Shown: piece by piece, positions 1 through 10,044 of the stretch
How positions within the stretch are numbered: the first letter of the stretch is position 1
How the letters are laid out: each line of letters begins with the position of its first letter
NCBI GenBank assembly: GCA_016207825.1
Contig: JACQZI010000026.1
Location: forward strand, 1 to 41,557
Reading direction: 5' to 3'
Length of the DNA: 41,557 nucleotides
DNA from: Planctomycetota bacterium
GTDB taxonomy: Bacteria; Planctomycetota; MHYJ01; JACQXL01; JACQZI01
Position numbers and translations under genes: made by a program
Notes under the pieces: model-generated
Database searches by the model: none
Told to the model about the DNA's origin: nothing
What the model saw: the letters and a program-made list of their open reading frames with translations, nothing else

Positions 1-672
1 GACAGTATTCCTGATGAGGTTACCTATCTATCCAAGATAGCCGAGCCTTCGGAACAGGCGTTCCGCAGTGTGCTCAATCCTGCCTTTATCAGCCGTTCAG
101 GCAAGGATTTGAACAGCATTAACATCACGCAGGCTTATAAATCCAAGAACGCCTGGAAGAAGTATAAACGGAACTGGGCCCACCAGTTTGAGACCGTTGA
201 CGGCGTCCCGGCAAAGCGCTTTAAGGACAGCGTAAAAGCCGCTGAAGATACGTTTGCGGAAAAGATAAGCGGAAGCACACTTGCCTTTACCGGATTGAAA
301 TCCCTGGAAAGTGGACCGATAAGGATTGCCGTTTATTGGTTGACCGGCGACCCCAAAGGCAGGGGATTGCTCCGGCAGGCGGATAGGATAATCGTCCCAA
401 GCGAGCCTTTCAATATTACAAAGGTGGAGCAGAGAAACTCACTGAGGTCGCTGGTGAATTCACGGTTGATACAAAGCGGAATGGCGATTATGCACGCCTC
501 GCTTTCCATGCCGGTAATCACGGCGATGAATACTCTGGATAATTCTCTTATTCAGGGGTTCATTGACCCTGCATTAGGGCTTGAATCCTTCACTCCGGGC
601 GGTGCGAGCCACCTTGATTTCATTAAAGAGAATGAGCAGTTGTTCCTGTCGGTTAAGGTTTCTCAGGTCTAA
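1..672 (+). CDS. Unrecognised protein, 3' end only (5' truncated by window)
   Basis: The frame is open from base 1 to the TAA-type stop ending at 672, giving about 223 residues. A GTG at 70 is the first start-like codon, but the in-frame residues before it (DSIPDEVTYLSKIAEPSEQA) read as normal protein, so the gene most likely begins outside the window. The product has no transmembrane stretch or cysteine pattern and no motif I recognise. Its last part, around SFTPGGASHLDFI, looks like a folded soluble C-terminus. It is followed by a short heptad repeat and a terminator-like hairpin, and it converges on gpmI. No function can be assigned from this fragment. Confidence 0.6.
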   Translation, partial: DSIPDEVTYLSKIAEPSEQAFRSVLNPAFISRSGKDLNSINITQAYKSKNAWKKYKRNWAHQFETVDGVPAKRFKDSVKAAEDTFAEKISGSTLAFTGLKSLESGPIRIAVYWLTGDPKGRGLLRQADRIIVPSEPFNITKVEQRNSLRSLVNSRLIQSGMAIMHASLSMPVITAMNTLDNSLIQGFIDPALGLESFTPGGASHLDFIKENEQLFLSVKVSQV

Positions 673-676
673 CGGA

Positions 677-710
677 AGTTAAAAGTTAAAGGTTACAGGT
701 TACAAGTTAG
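677..710. repeat. 7-bp tandem repeat in the 3' leader after the first gene
   Basis: The stretch reads as successive heptamers AGTTAAA, AGTTAAA, GGTTACA, GGTTACA and a partial AGTTAG directly after the stop codon of the first gene. It lies between that stop and a terminator-like hairpin. No function is evident; it is a degenerate microsatellite. Confidence 0.6.
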
Positions 711-711
711 G

Positions 712-745
712 GGGCGGGGTAAAATCCGCCCTCTTCTTTTTTATA
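712..745 (+). terminator. Probable rho-independent terminator of the first gene
   Basis: GGGCGG (712-717) can pair with CCGCCC (726-731) across an 8-nt A-rich loop, and the T-rich run TCTTCTTTTTT follows. The element overlaps the last codon of the convergent gpmI gene, so it can end transcription of the plus-strand gene at the junction. Confidence 0.55.
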
Positions 746-2423
746 TTAGCAGGCTTTGGCCATCCATTTCTTTTGGCTTGGGGATGTTTAGGAGTTCAAG
801 AATAGTCGGGGCGACGTCGCAGAGTTTGCCCCCGGAGCGGAGCCTTCGGCCTTTATGCCCGTCGCTTACCAGTGTGAACGGAACCGGATTTGTCGTGTGA
901 TAGGTATGTGCTCCCCCACCGTGCTCAATATCAATCATCTCCTCGGCATTGCCGTGGTCTGCGGTTATTAATGTTATTCCACCGACCTTTTTTACCGCGT
1001 CCACAATCTTTCCGACGCATTCATCCACGGTTTGCGCCGCCTTTATCGCTGCCTCCAGAATTCCCGTATGCCCAACCATATCACAGTTGGCAAAGTTAAG
1101 GACAATAGCATTATATTTCCTAGAGCTAATTGCTTCCAATACCTTTCTCGTCACTTCCGGTGCGGACATTTCCGGCTGTAAATCATAGGTCGCGACCTTG
1201 GGTGAAGGCACGAGCATCCGGTCTTCTCCCTTAAACGGGGTTTCTTCTCCCCCGTTAAAGAAGTAAGTGACGTGGGCGTATTTTTCCGTCTCGGCTATGC
1301 GCAGTTGTTTCAGGTTATTCTGAACCAATAGCTCCCCCAATATGTTTTTGAGGCGCACCGGCTTAAAGGCAACCCGCCTGAACGACGCAGTCGGGCAGGT
1401 AGGCAGAGTAAAATCTTCTTCATACTGGGTCATGGTCGTGTAGAAAACCTTTGGGAACACCTTGCGCTTAAATCCTATCCCGCTCCCCCCGCTGGGGCGG
1501 GGTTCGGGGACGCCCGATAATTTAGAATCATCGAATGGGGCGAACCCTGGCTCTGTAAGCGTTCTGGTAATTTCCCTTGCCCGGTCTGCGCGGAAATTGA
1601 AGAAGATAACGGAATCATTATCCCTGATTCGGCTCGTATTCTTTAGAACAATGGGCTTGATAAATTCGTCGTTTTCCCCGCGCGCGTAGGCGTTTTTCAT
1701 GGCAGTAATCGGGTCGTCTTCGACAACTCCATCGCCATTGGTTAATGCGTCATAAGCCAGTTGGACCCGTTCCCAGCGTTTGTCGCGGTCCATCAAATAA
1801 TACCTGCCTGATATGGTGGCAATCCGTCCGATATCAAGTTCCCGCATCTTAGCAATAATCTTTTCAATATAACCGACACCGCTGGTCGGGGGCGTGTCGC
1901 GTCCGTCCATTGCGGCGTGGAAGAAAACCTGATTGGACTTTAGTCCCATCTCTTTCGCCATTTCCAGAAGGGCGAAGTAATGGCGGTCCGAGCTGTGGAC
2001 TCCTCCATCAGAGACTAAACCCATAAGGTGCAGGTTAGTATTATTCTTTTTAGCATGATTCATGGCGGCAACCAACTCCGGATTGGTGAAAAAAGTGCCT
2101 TCTTCTATAGCTTTATCTATGCGTGTAATTTCCTGCCAGACAATTCTTCCCGCGCCCAGGTTCAGGTGCCCGACCTCGGAGTTTCCCATCAAACCCCTCG
2201 GCAAACCGACATCGAATCCGGAGGCCGAAAGCTCGGTATGGGGGTAGGTTTTCTCAAGGAGTGAAATGCTTTTACAGTTGGCCAGACGGATGGCGTTGCC
2301 CCGCTCCGCTACGCTCCGCGGGACGATAGGGAGTCCCCCGACCGCGTCGGGGGCGCCCTCTGTTTTGGAATTCACGCCCCAGCCGTCCATAATGAGCAAA
2401 AACACAAGCTTATCGGAAATCAT
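741..2423 (-). CDS. gpmI: 2,3-bisphosphoglycerate-independent phosphoglycerate mutase
   Basis: This glycolytic/gluconeogenic enzyme interconverts 3- and 2-phosphoglycerate using two Mn ions and a phosphoserine intermediate in the cytoplasm. Family motifs occur in order: MDGWG near residue 12, MGNSEVGHLNLGAGR with the nucleophile at Ser82, SDGGVHSS, AMDGRDTPP, NFRADRARE, NFANCDMVGHTG, and ITADHGNAEE near the C-terminus. At 560 aa it is about 50 residues longer than usual (near 510). The excess lies in two insertions: residues 23-42, just before the NAI motif, and about 299-322, before the KVFYTTMTQYE segment. Ser82 is displaced by 20 from the Bacillus Ser62. Both insertions are encoded by GC-rich, partly palindromic DNA. 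It appears to be the last gene of the parA-parB-ispF-kinase operon, 35 bp after the kinase. No clear Shine-Dalgarno is visible at the ATG. Confidence 0.95.
   Translation of the reverse strand: MISDKLVFLLIMDGWGVNSKTEGAPDAVGGLPIVPRSVAERGNAIRLANCKSISLLEKTYPHTELSASGFDVGLPRGLMGNSEVGHLNLGAGRIVWQEITRIDKAIEEGTFFTNPELVAAMNHAKKNNTNLHLMGLVSDGGVHSSDRHYFALLEMAKEMGLKSNQVFFHAAMDGRDTPPTSGVGYIEKIIAKMRELDIGRIATISGRYYLMDRDKRWERVQLAYDALTNGDGVVEDDPITAMKNAYARGENDEFIKPIVLKNTSRIRDNDSVIFFNFRADRAREITRTLTEPGFAPFDDSKLSGVPEPRPSGGSGIGFKRKVFPKVFYTTMTQYEEDFTLPTCPTASFRRVAFKPVRLKNILGELLVQNNLKQLRIAETEKYAHVTYFFNGGEETPFKGEDRMLVPSPKVATYDLQPEMSAPEVTRKVLEAISSRKYNAIVLNFANCDMVGHTGILEAAIKAAQTVDECVGKIVDAVKKVGGITLITADHGNAEEMIDIEHGGGAHTYHTTNPVPFTLVSDGHKGRRLRSGGKLCDVAPTILELLNIPKPKEMDGQSLLI
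2335..2353. repeat. Palindromic insertion inside gpmI
   Basis: CCCCCGAC and GTCGGGGG form a perfect 8-bp stem with a 3-nt loop. It sits in the DNA coding for the extra residues 23-42 of GpmI, next to a second GC-rich repeat-like string (2300-2323) containing CCGCTACGCTCCGC. The placement inside an otherwise conserved region suggests an in-frame palindromic element insertion. Confidence 0.6.
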
Positions 2424-2458
2424 GTGGTTAATATAGCATTAAAGCAGTGTGATAGCAA

Positions 2459-4123
2459 TTATTTTTCAGGTGGTTCAGCGGAAGCAAAAGGCAAATCGTG
2501 TTGCTGGCCGGGCATCAAGTACCACTCATTTGATTGGAAAACCCACTGCAGGGTTTGGAGTTTAGTGTCCCGTTTATTATCTTTTTTGAAGTGATAGATA
2601 ACGTTTATTTCCGCGATGGGCGTAGGGGCGTTTAAATCCAATTTAAGTTCATCTTTGCTCAAGGTGTATTTTTCTATTTCAATCTGGTGTGATTTGAAAT
2701 AATCGACAACCCGTTTAAGGAATCCTTCCAGCTTTTTAAGCGCTAATCTGGTTAGTTTATCGCTGTTGAAATAGGAAAGCATTGCCCGGTCATTGCCGTT
2801 CTTGAATGCTTCACAAAAGCCGTTACAACGGGTGAGCAAAGCCGCTTCCAGCTGCTTTTGTTTTCTATGCTTTTCATACTCTTTTTTAAGGCGGCTGATT
2901 TCGTCTTTTATTTTCGGAGCCAGCGGGTCGTCCGGATATGCCAAAAGAATTCCCTCGAAGTTATCCATGCTTTCCTTGTATTTAGTCGGGTTTTGGTCGA
3001 GGAAATCCCTTGCTTCTTTGAGCATATCGTTGAAAGGTTTTTTAACGGGGAAAGACGGTTTCTTTTCCGGTTCTTTTTGAGCCGTATCAGGCGGTTTCTG
3101 GTCTGGTTTTTGGTCGCGTTTTCGGCCTATTTTGGATATAAACATAAGCGCCAATAACACCAAAATAATTATGCCGGCAATCTTCAATCCCTTTTTTAGT
3201 TTAGGCGCAGAGGTTTTGGTGGTCGGCAGTGGCGTATAAGTAACCGTCTTGGCGGTAGAACTCATCGCAGACGGAGTTTCTATGATGAAATTATCCAAAT
3301 CATTTAGCAGGTCTTGTGCTGATTGGTAACGTGATTTCGGATCCTTAGCCATCATCTTAAGGAGTATTTTTACCAGGTTTTTTGGAATATCCGGTGCGAA
3401 AAGAGTGGGGTCAGGAGGTTCTTCGTTCAGGTGTTTCATGATTACGGTTACCGGAGTGGCGCCGTCAAACGGACGTTTGCCGGTAAGGGCATAGTAAAAG
3501 GTTATTCCGAGTGCATAAATATCAGCCCGGTGGTCAATCGGTTCGCCTTTTGCCTGCTCAGGCGCCATGTAATGCGGCGTTCCCATGATGTCGCCGGCAG
3601 AGGAAATACTGCTGGAGGAATCCCCGATTCTTGCCAGTCCGAAATCCATGAGCTTTATTTCACCGTTCTTTGAAAGCATGATATTTTCGGCTTTGATATC
3701 GCGGTGGATGATGCCCATCGAATGCGCAGCGCCAAGGGCGCTTGCGGCTGACTTGATGATCCGGATTGCTTCTGGAATAGGAAGCTTTCCCTGTTTTTTT
3801 ATCCGCATATCCAAATTGTCGCCATCTATATATTGCATGATGATGAAATAAAAGCCGCCCGGTTTGGCCAATTGGATATCGAAAATCTGGATGATATTCG
3901 GGTGGTCAAGTTTGGCTGTGGAACGCGCCTCGCGTACGAAGCGCTTGACCCGGTCTTCTTCCTTGGAGAAGGAAACGGGCAGTATTTTAACCGCTACGTT
4001 TTTATCCAGCCGCTTGTGGTGGGCAAGATAAACCGCGCCCATGCCTCCTTCCCCGATCTTTCTCATGAGTTCGCAAGTGCCCAGGTCCCTGCCTATAAAC
4101 GAATCTTTTAGTTCTTCTACCAT
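2459..4123 (-). CDS. Membrane-anchored Ser/Thr protein kinase with C-terminal extracytoplasmic domain
   Basis: The protein is a eukaryotic-like Hanks-type kinase of 554 aa. The kinase domain spans about residues 15-285: glycine loop GEGGMGAVY (24-32), ATP Lys46, HRDIKAEN with catalytic Asp142, DFG at 160-162, and the activation-segment GTPHYMAPEQ. A proline/lysine-rich linker leads to one transmembrane helix (about 313-333, IAGIIILVLLALMF). A charged region rich in Lys, Glu and Pro follows. The final 120 residues or so, starting near LLTRCNGFCEAF, look like an NTF2/SnoaL-type alpha+beta fold with a WVFQSNEWYLMPG end; that fold call is inference. There are no PASTA repeats. The gene is 40 bp downstream of ispF and 35 bp upstream of gpmI, apparently in one operon with parAB. 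Its substrate is unknown. Confidence 0.9.
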   Translation of the reverse strand: MVEELKDSFIGRDLGTCELMRKIGEGGMGAVYLAHHKRLDKNVAVKILPVSFSKEEDRVKRFVREARSTAKLDHPNIIQIFDIQLAKPGGFYFIIMQYIDGDNLDMRIKKQGKLPIPEAIRIIKSAASALGAAHSMGIIHRDIKAENIMLSKNGEIKLMDFGLARIGDSSSSISSAGDIMGTPHYMAPEQAKGEPIDHRADIYALGITFYYALTGKRPFDGATPVTVIMKHLNEEPPDPTLFAPDIPKNLVKILLKMMAKDPKSRYQSAQDLLNDLDNFIIETPSAMSSTAKTVTYTPLPTTKTSAPKLKKGLKIAGIIILVLLALMFISKIGRKRDQKPDQKPPDTAQKEPEKKPSFPVKKPFNDMLKEARDFLDQNPTKYKESMDNFEGILLAYPDDPLAPKIKDEISRLKKEYEKHRKQKQLEAALLTRCNGFCEAFKNGNDRAMLSYFNSDKLTRLALKKLEGFLKRVVDYFKSHQIEIEKYTLSKDELKLDLNAPTPIAEINVIYHFKKDNKRDTKLQTLQWVFQSNEWYLMPGQQHDLPFASAEPPEK

Positions 4124-4163
4124 AATATAAGTAACACTATAATAACGATATAGTTGCGGAAGT

Positions 4164-4664
4164 TCAAGTTTTATTGGATTTTTTACCCGACCTGCCGGTA
4201 GGGATAATCGTTACCAAGGCAAGCGAGGCGATGGCCTTTTTCCCGCCGATCGGACCAAGTCTTTCCATGGTCTTTGCCTTAATATTTACTTTGCCATTGC
4301 TGAGTTTTAATATCCGGGCGACGGATTCACTTATTTTCCGCTTAATGGGCCCGAGCTTCGGCGCTTCGGCGAATATGATGGTGTCAACGGAATTGACTTT
4401 CAGCTTCCGTTTGGAAAGCATCGCCAGGATCTCCCGGATGAAAATCTTGCTGTCGATTCCCTTGAATCTCGGGTCGGTATCCGGAAAGAGGTCTCCGATA
4501 TCGCCCATTCCCGCCGCTCCTAAAATTCCGTCGCATATAGCATGTAGAAGGGCATCGCCGTCTGAATGGCCGAGAAGCCCGTGAGTATGTTTAATCTTTA
4601 ATCCACCCAACAGCAAAGGGCGTCCTTTGACCAAGCGGTGGATATCAAAACCCAGTCCAATCAT
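4164..4664 (-). CDS. ispF: 2-C-methyl-D-erythritol 2,4-cyclodiphosphate synthase
   Basis: The enzyme is the MEP-pathway (isoprenoid precursor) zinc enzyme that cyclises CDP-ME-2-phosphate with release of CMP. The 166-aa protein shows GFDIHRL with the metal ligands Asp7/His9, GHSDGDALLHAICDGILGA with the third ligand His, the DLFPDTDP loop, and TMERLGPIGG near the C-terminus. The C-terminal tail (TGRSGKKSNKT) is longer than usual and is encoded over a small palindrome, CCTGCC/GGTAGG at 4191-4202. The gene lies 29 bp after parB and 40 bp before the kinase on the same strand. ispD is not adjacent. Confidence 0.95.
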   Translation of the reverse strand: MIGLGFDIHRLVKGRPLLLGGLKIKHTHGLLGHSDGDALLHAICDGILGAAGMGDIGDLFPDTDPRFKGIDSKIFIREILAMLSKRKLKVNSVDTIIFAEAPKLGPIKRKISESVARILKLSNGKVNIKAKTMERLGPIGGKKAIASLALVTIIPTGRSGKKSNKT

Positions 4665-4693
4665 ATTAATACAAGTCCTTATTAATTAAAGTG

Positions 4694-5668
4694 TTATTTA
4701 GATTCAAGCAGTTCCAAAATACGCTGGAAATCATCATTGGTAAAAAAGTGTATCCCTATATAACCCTTTGATTTATAAGCTGTTATGGTTATCTTGGTTC
4801 CGAATTTTCTCCGCAATCTTTCCTCCAGCTCTTTCAGGTATAAATTCTGCGATGGTGGCTGTGCGGATTGAGTTTGTTTGCGGTTAAGATAACTGATATT
4901 ATATTCAAGTTTCCGGACGGACATTCCTTCCTTTTTGATCCTTTGGGCGAGTTTTATCTGGGTCTGTTTATCGCTGACTCCGAGTAGCGCCCTGGCATGC
5001 CCCATCGTAATAGTTCCACGTGAAACCTCATCCTGGATTTCCTTGGGCAGTTCCAAGAGCCGAATAAAGTTAGTTACGGTTGAGCGATCCAAGCCAATCC
5101 GTTTACCAACCTCTTCATGGGTTAGTTTAAAGACATCCGCGAAATCTTTATACGCCCTTCCTTTTTCAATCGGGTTCAAATCCTTCCTCTGGGTGTTTTC
5201 AATAATTGCCCATTCAAGCATGGTCCGGTCATCGGCCTGTTTTATTATGGCAGGAGCTTTCTCCAGTTTTAAAATCTGGCATGCCCTCCAACGCCTTTCC
5301 CCAGCTATCAGTTCATATTTACTACCCGCGGCTCTGACCAACAAAGGTTGTATAACACCGCTTGCCTTAATGGACTCTGCGAGTTCGTTTAATGCCTGGG
5401 GGTCAAATTCCTTTCTGGGTTGGAATCTATTAGGGATAATATCAGCTATGTTTAGTGTATCTACCCCACTAGTAACCTTAGTCGGTAATACCTTTTCAGG
5501 TGAGTGGGTGTCTTTTAACTCTGGTTTAGCCTCAAGTTTTATGCTAATTGGCCTAGGTAGAGGTGCTATACTGGTGTTATTTAGGAATGGTATCATCTCA
5601 GGTTTAGCTGATATCTTGGGCTGGTTAGATATGATATCCCCTAATCCCCTGCCTAGTTTCTTTGCCAT
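4694..5668 (-). CDS. parB: Chromosome-partitioning protein ParB (CTPase clamp, parS binder)
   Basis: ParB binds parS and spreads as a CTP-dependent sliding clamp to segregate origins with ParA. The 324-aa protein starts with MAKKLGRGLGDII, the classic N-terminal ParA-interacting motif. A Pro/Ser-rich linker of about 75 residues follows, then the CTP-binding N-domain with GERRWRACQ and ENTQRKDLNPIEK. The helix-turn-helix comes next, with GKRIGLDRSTVTNFIRLLELP and TMGHARALLG. The C-terminal dimerisation domain ends the protein. It follows parA by 24 bp. A near-consensus parS lies within the coding sequence (5012-5027). Confidence 0.95.
   Translation of the reverse strand: MAKKLGRGLGDIISNQPKISAKPEMIPFLNNTSIAPLPRPISIKLEAKPELKDTHSPEKVLPTKVTSGVDTLNIADIIPNRFQPRKEFDPQALNELAESIKASGVIQPLLVRAAGSKYELIAGERRWRACQILKLEKAPAIIKQADDRTMLEWAIIENTQRKDLNPIEKGRAYKDFADVFKLTHEEVGKRIGLDRSTVTNFIRLLELPKEIQDEVSRGTITMGHARALLGVSDKQTQIKLAQRIKKEGMSVRKLEYNISYLNRKQTQSAQPPSQNLYLKELEERLRRKFGTKITITAYKSKGYIGIHFFTNDDFQRILELLESK
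5012..5027. promoter_or_regulatory. parS-like ParB binding site inside parB
   Basis: AGTTCCACGTGAAACC matches the bacterial parS consensus TGTTNCACGTGAAACA at all but the two outermost bases and keeps the palindromic core TTCCACGTGAA. Sites within the parAB genes themselves are common in other bacteria. Confidence 0.75.
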
Positions 5669-5692
5669 TAGTCCAATCTCCTGTATACTAGC

Positions 5693-6457
5693 TTAATTAC
5701 GGCTTAAAATCTCCCTGGATAGTTCGACATAGCCGAATGTTCCACATGAAACAGGGTTATAAACTACCCCGGGTTTCCCAAAGCTGGCTGATTCAGCTAA
5801 AGAAACATCACGTCTAATCTTTGTTTTAAACGTAAGGTCCGGAAAGTGTTTGATAACCTCTCCGGCAACCTCTTTGGAAAATTCAATCTCAGGCTCGAAC
5901 ATGGTAAGGACAATTCCGTTAACCTTTAACTCTGGGTTATATTTATTGCGAATATCTTCAATAATGGAAATCATCTGTGTCAAGCCCTCCATCGCGAAAT
6001 ATTCGCATTGGATAGGTATCAAAACTTCCTGCGCGGCAATCAGGGCGTTGAGCGAGAATGTCCCGAAAGACGGGGGGCAATCTATAATAATATACTCATA
6101 AATTTTGCCGACTTCTTTTAGGGTATTTTTAAGCCTCAAAGGGCCGATCTGACGCAAGAGACCCTGTTGTTCGAGGTCGTTTAAAAGCGGGCTGGAAACC
6201 AGGATATCAAGCCCGCTGTAAGGCGAGCTGGTGATTGCTTTATTGATTTGGTTAGCCCCGGTTATGACGGAATAAACGCCGATAGTGTGTTCCGTTTTGG
6301 AGCCGATTCCGCTGGTGGCGTTTGCCTGCGGATCCATATCAACTAATAGGCACGGTTTTTCCGCCAGGCTCAGGCAATATGAAAGGTTAATCGCAGTGGT
6401 TGTTTTTCCCACGCCGCCTTTTTGGTTTGTTACGGCAATAATTTTCATACAGGACAT
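5693..6457 (-). CDS. parA: Chromosome-partitioning ATPase ParA (Soj)
   Basis: ParA is a Walker-type P-loop ATPase that forms nucleoid-bound gradients driving ParB-parS complexes. The protein has the deviant Walker A KGGVGKTTT, the switch DMDPQANATSG, Walker B YIIIDCPPSF, and the C-terminal PGVVYNP typical of Soj. It is 254 aa if started at 6457 (MSCMKII) and 251 aa from the internal ATG at 6448 (MKIIAVTNQ). The latter fits family N-termini better, so the start is uncertain by three codons. It is the first gene of the minus-strand operon and is divergent from clpC. A second parS-like site (5738-5753) lies near its 3' end. Confidence 0.95.
   Translation of the reverse strand: MSCMKIIAVTNQKGGVGKTTTAINLSYCLSLAEKPCLLVDMDPQANATSGIGSKTEHTIGVYSVITGANQINKAITSSPYSGLDILVSSPLLNDLEQQGLLRQIGPLRLKNTLKEVGKIYEYIIIDCPPSFGTFSLNALIAAQEVLIPIQCEYFAMEGLTQMISIIEDIRNKYNPELKVNGIVLTMFEPEIEFSKEVAGEVIKHFPDLTFKTKIRRDVSLAESASFGKPGVVYNPVSCGTFGYVELSREILSRN
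5738..5753. promoter_or_regulatory. parS-like ParB binding site inside parA
   Basis: TGTTCCACATGAAACA matches the parS consensus at 15 of 16 positions (one G-to-A change in the centre). With the site in parB, 711 bp away, it makes a local pair of ParB loading sites and suggests the replication origin is nearby. Confidence 0.8.
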
Positions 6458-6496
6458 ACTTTACATAATCGGGCGTTGCATTGCAATATTTTTCTC

Positions 6497-6524
6497 TTGA
6501 CTTTTTGGATTTATTTGTTATGAT
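6497..6524 (+). promoter_or_regulatory. Sigma70-type promoter for clpC-fabG
   Basis: TTGACT (6497-6502) and TATGAT (6519-6524) are separated by 16 bp in the divergent parA-clpC intergenic region. This predicts a start near 6531 and a leader of about 100 nt before the clpC ATG. Confidence 0.6.
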
Positions 6525-6560
6525 AACTGCCGTTTAAATCTGGTTATCGGATAGATGTTT

Positions 6561-6603
6561 TTATACATGCATAACTCCTTTGTTTTCAAGATGTTATGTA
6601 TAA
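6561..6603 (+). promoter_or_regulatory. Inverted repeat in the clpC leader
   Basis: TTATACAT (6561-6568) and ATGTATAA (6596-6603) are perfect 8-bp inverted arms, and imperfect pairing of GCATAAC with GATGTTAT extends them inward. The element lies downstream of the predicted promoter and directly before the AAGGAG ribosome site of clpC. It could be a repressor operator or an RNA hairpin. It does not match the CIRCE consensus or the CtsR heptad repeat. Confidence 0.5.
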
Positions 6604-6633
6604 GGCAAAACCAAACAAGAAGGAGCAATAAAC

Positions 6634-9198
<2,565 letters not shown>

Positions 9199-9200
9199 CT

Positions 9201-9938
9201 ATGCTTAAAAATAAGGTTGCCATCGTTACCGGAGGCGGGCGCGGAATCGGGCGCGAAATTGCCCTTGCCTTAGCCGCACAGGGCGCCAATATCGTCCTCG
9301 TGGATGTGGATGAAAAGACGCTTTCCGAAACCGCTAAAGAAATAGAATCAAAAGGCATCAAGGCTATGACTGCCAAGGCCGATGTCACCAGTTCCACTGA
9401 TATGGAAAAATTGGCTGATGAGGCCATGGCCAAATTCGGGAGTATTGATATCCTTATCAACAACGCCGGCATCACCCGCGACAACCTGATTATGCGGATG
9501 AAGGAAGACGAATGGGACAAGGTTTTATCCATAAACCTAAAAGGCATTTTCAACTGCACCAAGTCAGTTTCCAGATACATGATGAAGCAGAGGAGCGGAC
9601 GGATTGTCAACATTGCCTCGGTAATCGGGATTGCGGGCAATGTCGGGCAGGCGAATTATGCCGCCTCAAAGGGCGGAGTGATTGCCTTTACCAAATCCGC
9701 CGCGCGCGAATTCGCCCCGCGGAATATCAATGTCAATGCCGTTGCCCCGGGCTTTATCCAGACCGCCATGACCGAGGTTCTGAATGAAGACGTCAAGTCA
9801 AAGATGATGGAGCGAATTCCCTTGGCGCGCTTGGGAACTCCCAAAGACGTGGCAGACGCGGTCGTGTTTCTGGTCAGCGACGCCTCAAGCTATATCACCG
9901 GACAGACCCTCGTCGTCGACGGCGGAATGGTGATGTAG
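9201..9938 (+). CDS. fabG: 3-oxoacyl-[acyl-carrier-protein] reductase
   Basis: The product is an NADPH-dependent short-chain dehydrogenase of fatty acid elongation. From ATG 9201 it has 245 aa with TGGGRGIG (cofactor loop), NNAG, a catalytic Ser within NIASVIG, the YAASK Tyr/Lys pair, and [10 protein letters not shown], all at family-typical spacing; the C-terminus is VVDGGMVM. An upstream in-frame extension to 9132 overlaps clpC and is not needed. AAGGAG at 9184-9189 gives the correct ribosome-site spacing. The gene is probably cotranscribed with clpC. No acpP or fabD/fabF lies nearby, so a different short-chain dehydrogenase role cannot be fully excluded. Confidence 0.9.
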   Translation: MLKNKVAIVTGGGRGIGREIALALAAQGANIVLVDVDEKTLSETAKEIESKGIKAMTAKADVTSSTDMEKLADEAMAKFGSIDILINNAGITRDNLIMRMKEDEWDKVLSINLKGIFNCTKSVSRYMMKQRSGRIVNIASVIGIAGNVGQANYAASKGGVIAFTKSAAREFAPRNINVNAVAPGFIQTAMTEVLNEDVKSKMMERIPLARLGTPKDVADAVVFLVSDASSYITGQTLVVDGGMVM

Positions 9939-9982
9939 CTATTCGCGAACAGTTTCAGTTTGCAGCAACTCATCAATTTTAT

Positions 9983-10012
9983 TTGACCTTTTATGTTTTA
10001 TGTGGATATAAT
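9983..10012 (+). promoter_or_regulatory. Sigma70-type promoter for the carboxylase operon
   Basis: TTGACC (9983-9988) and a perfect TATAAT (10007-10012) are spaced by 18 bp, about 33 bp upstream of the carboxyltransferase ATG. This is the clearest promoter in the window. Confidence 0.65.
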
Positions 10013-10044
10013 GTTTCCTCACATAATTAAATACAGGGAGCTTT

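Noticed and set aside
890-2264. Several open frames on the plus strand opposite gpmI
   Set aside because: They are antisense to a strongly conserved enzyme and show no motif or ribosome site. The same reasoning removes similar frames opposite or inside clpC, atpD, ftsK and the HEAT genes.
6458-6633. CIRCE or CtsR operator upstream of clpC
   Set aside because: Neither the TTAGCACTC-N9-GAGTGCTAA element nor the GGTCAAANANGGTCAAA heptad repeat is present. Only the unassigned 8-bp inverted pair was found.
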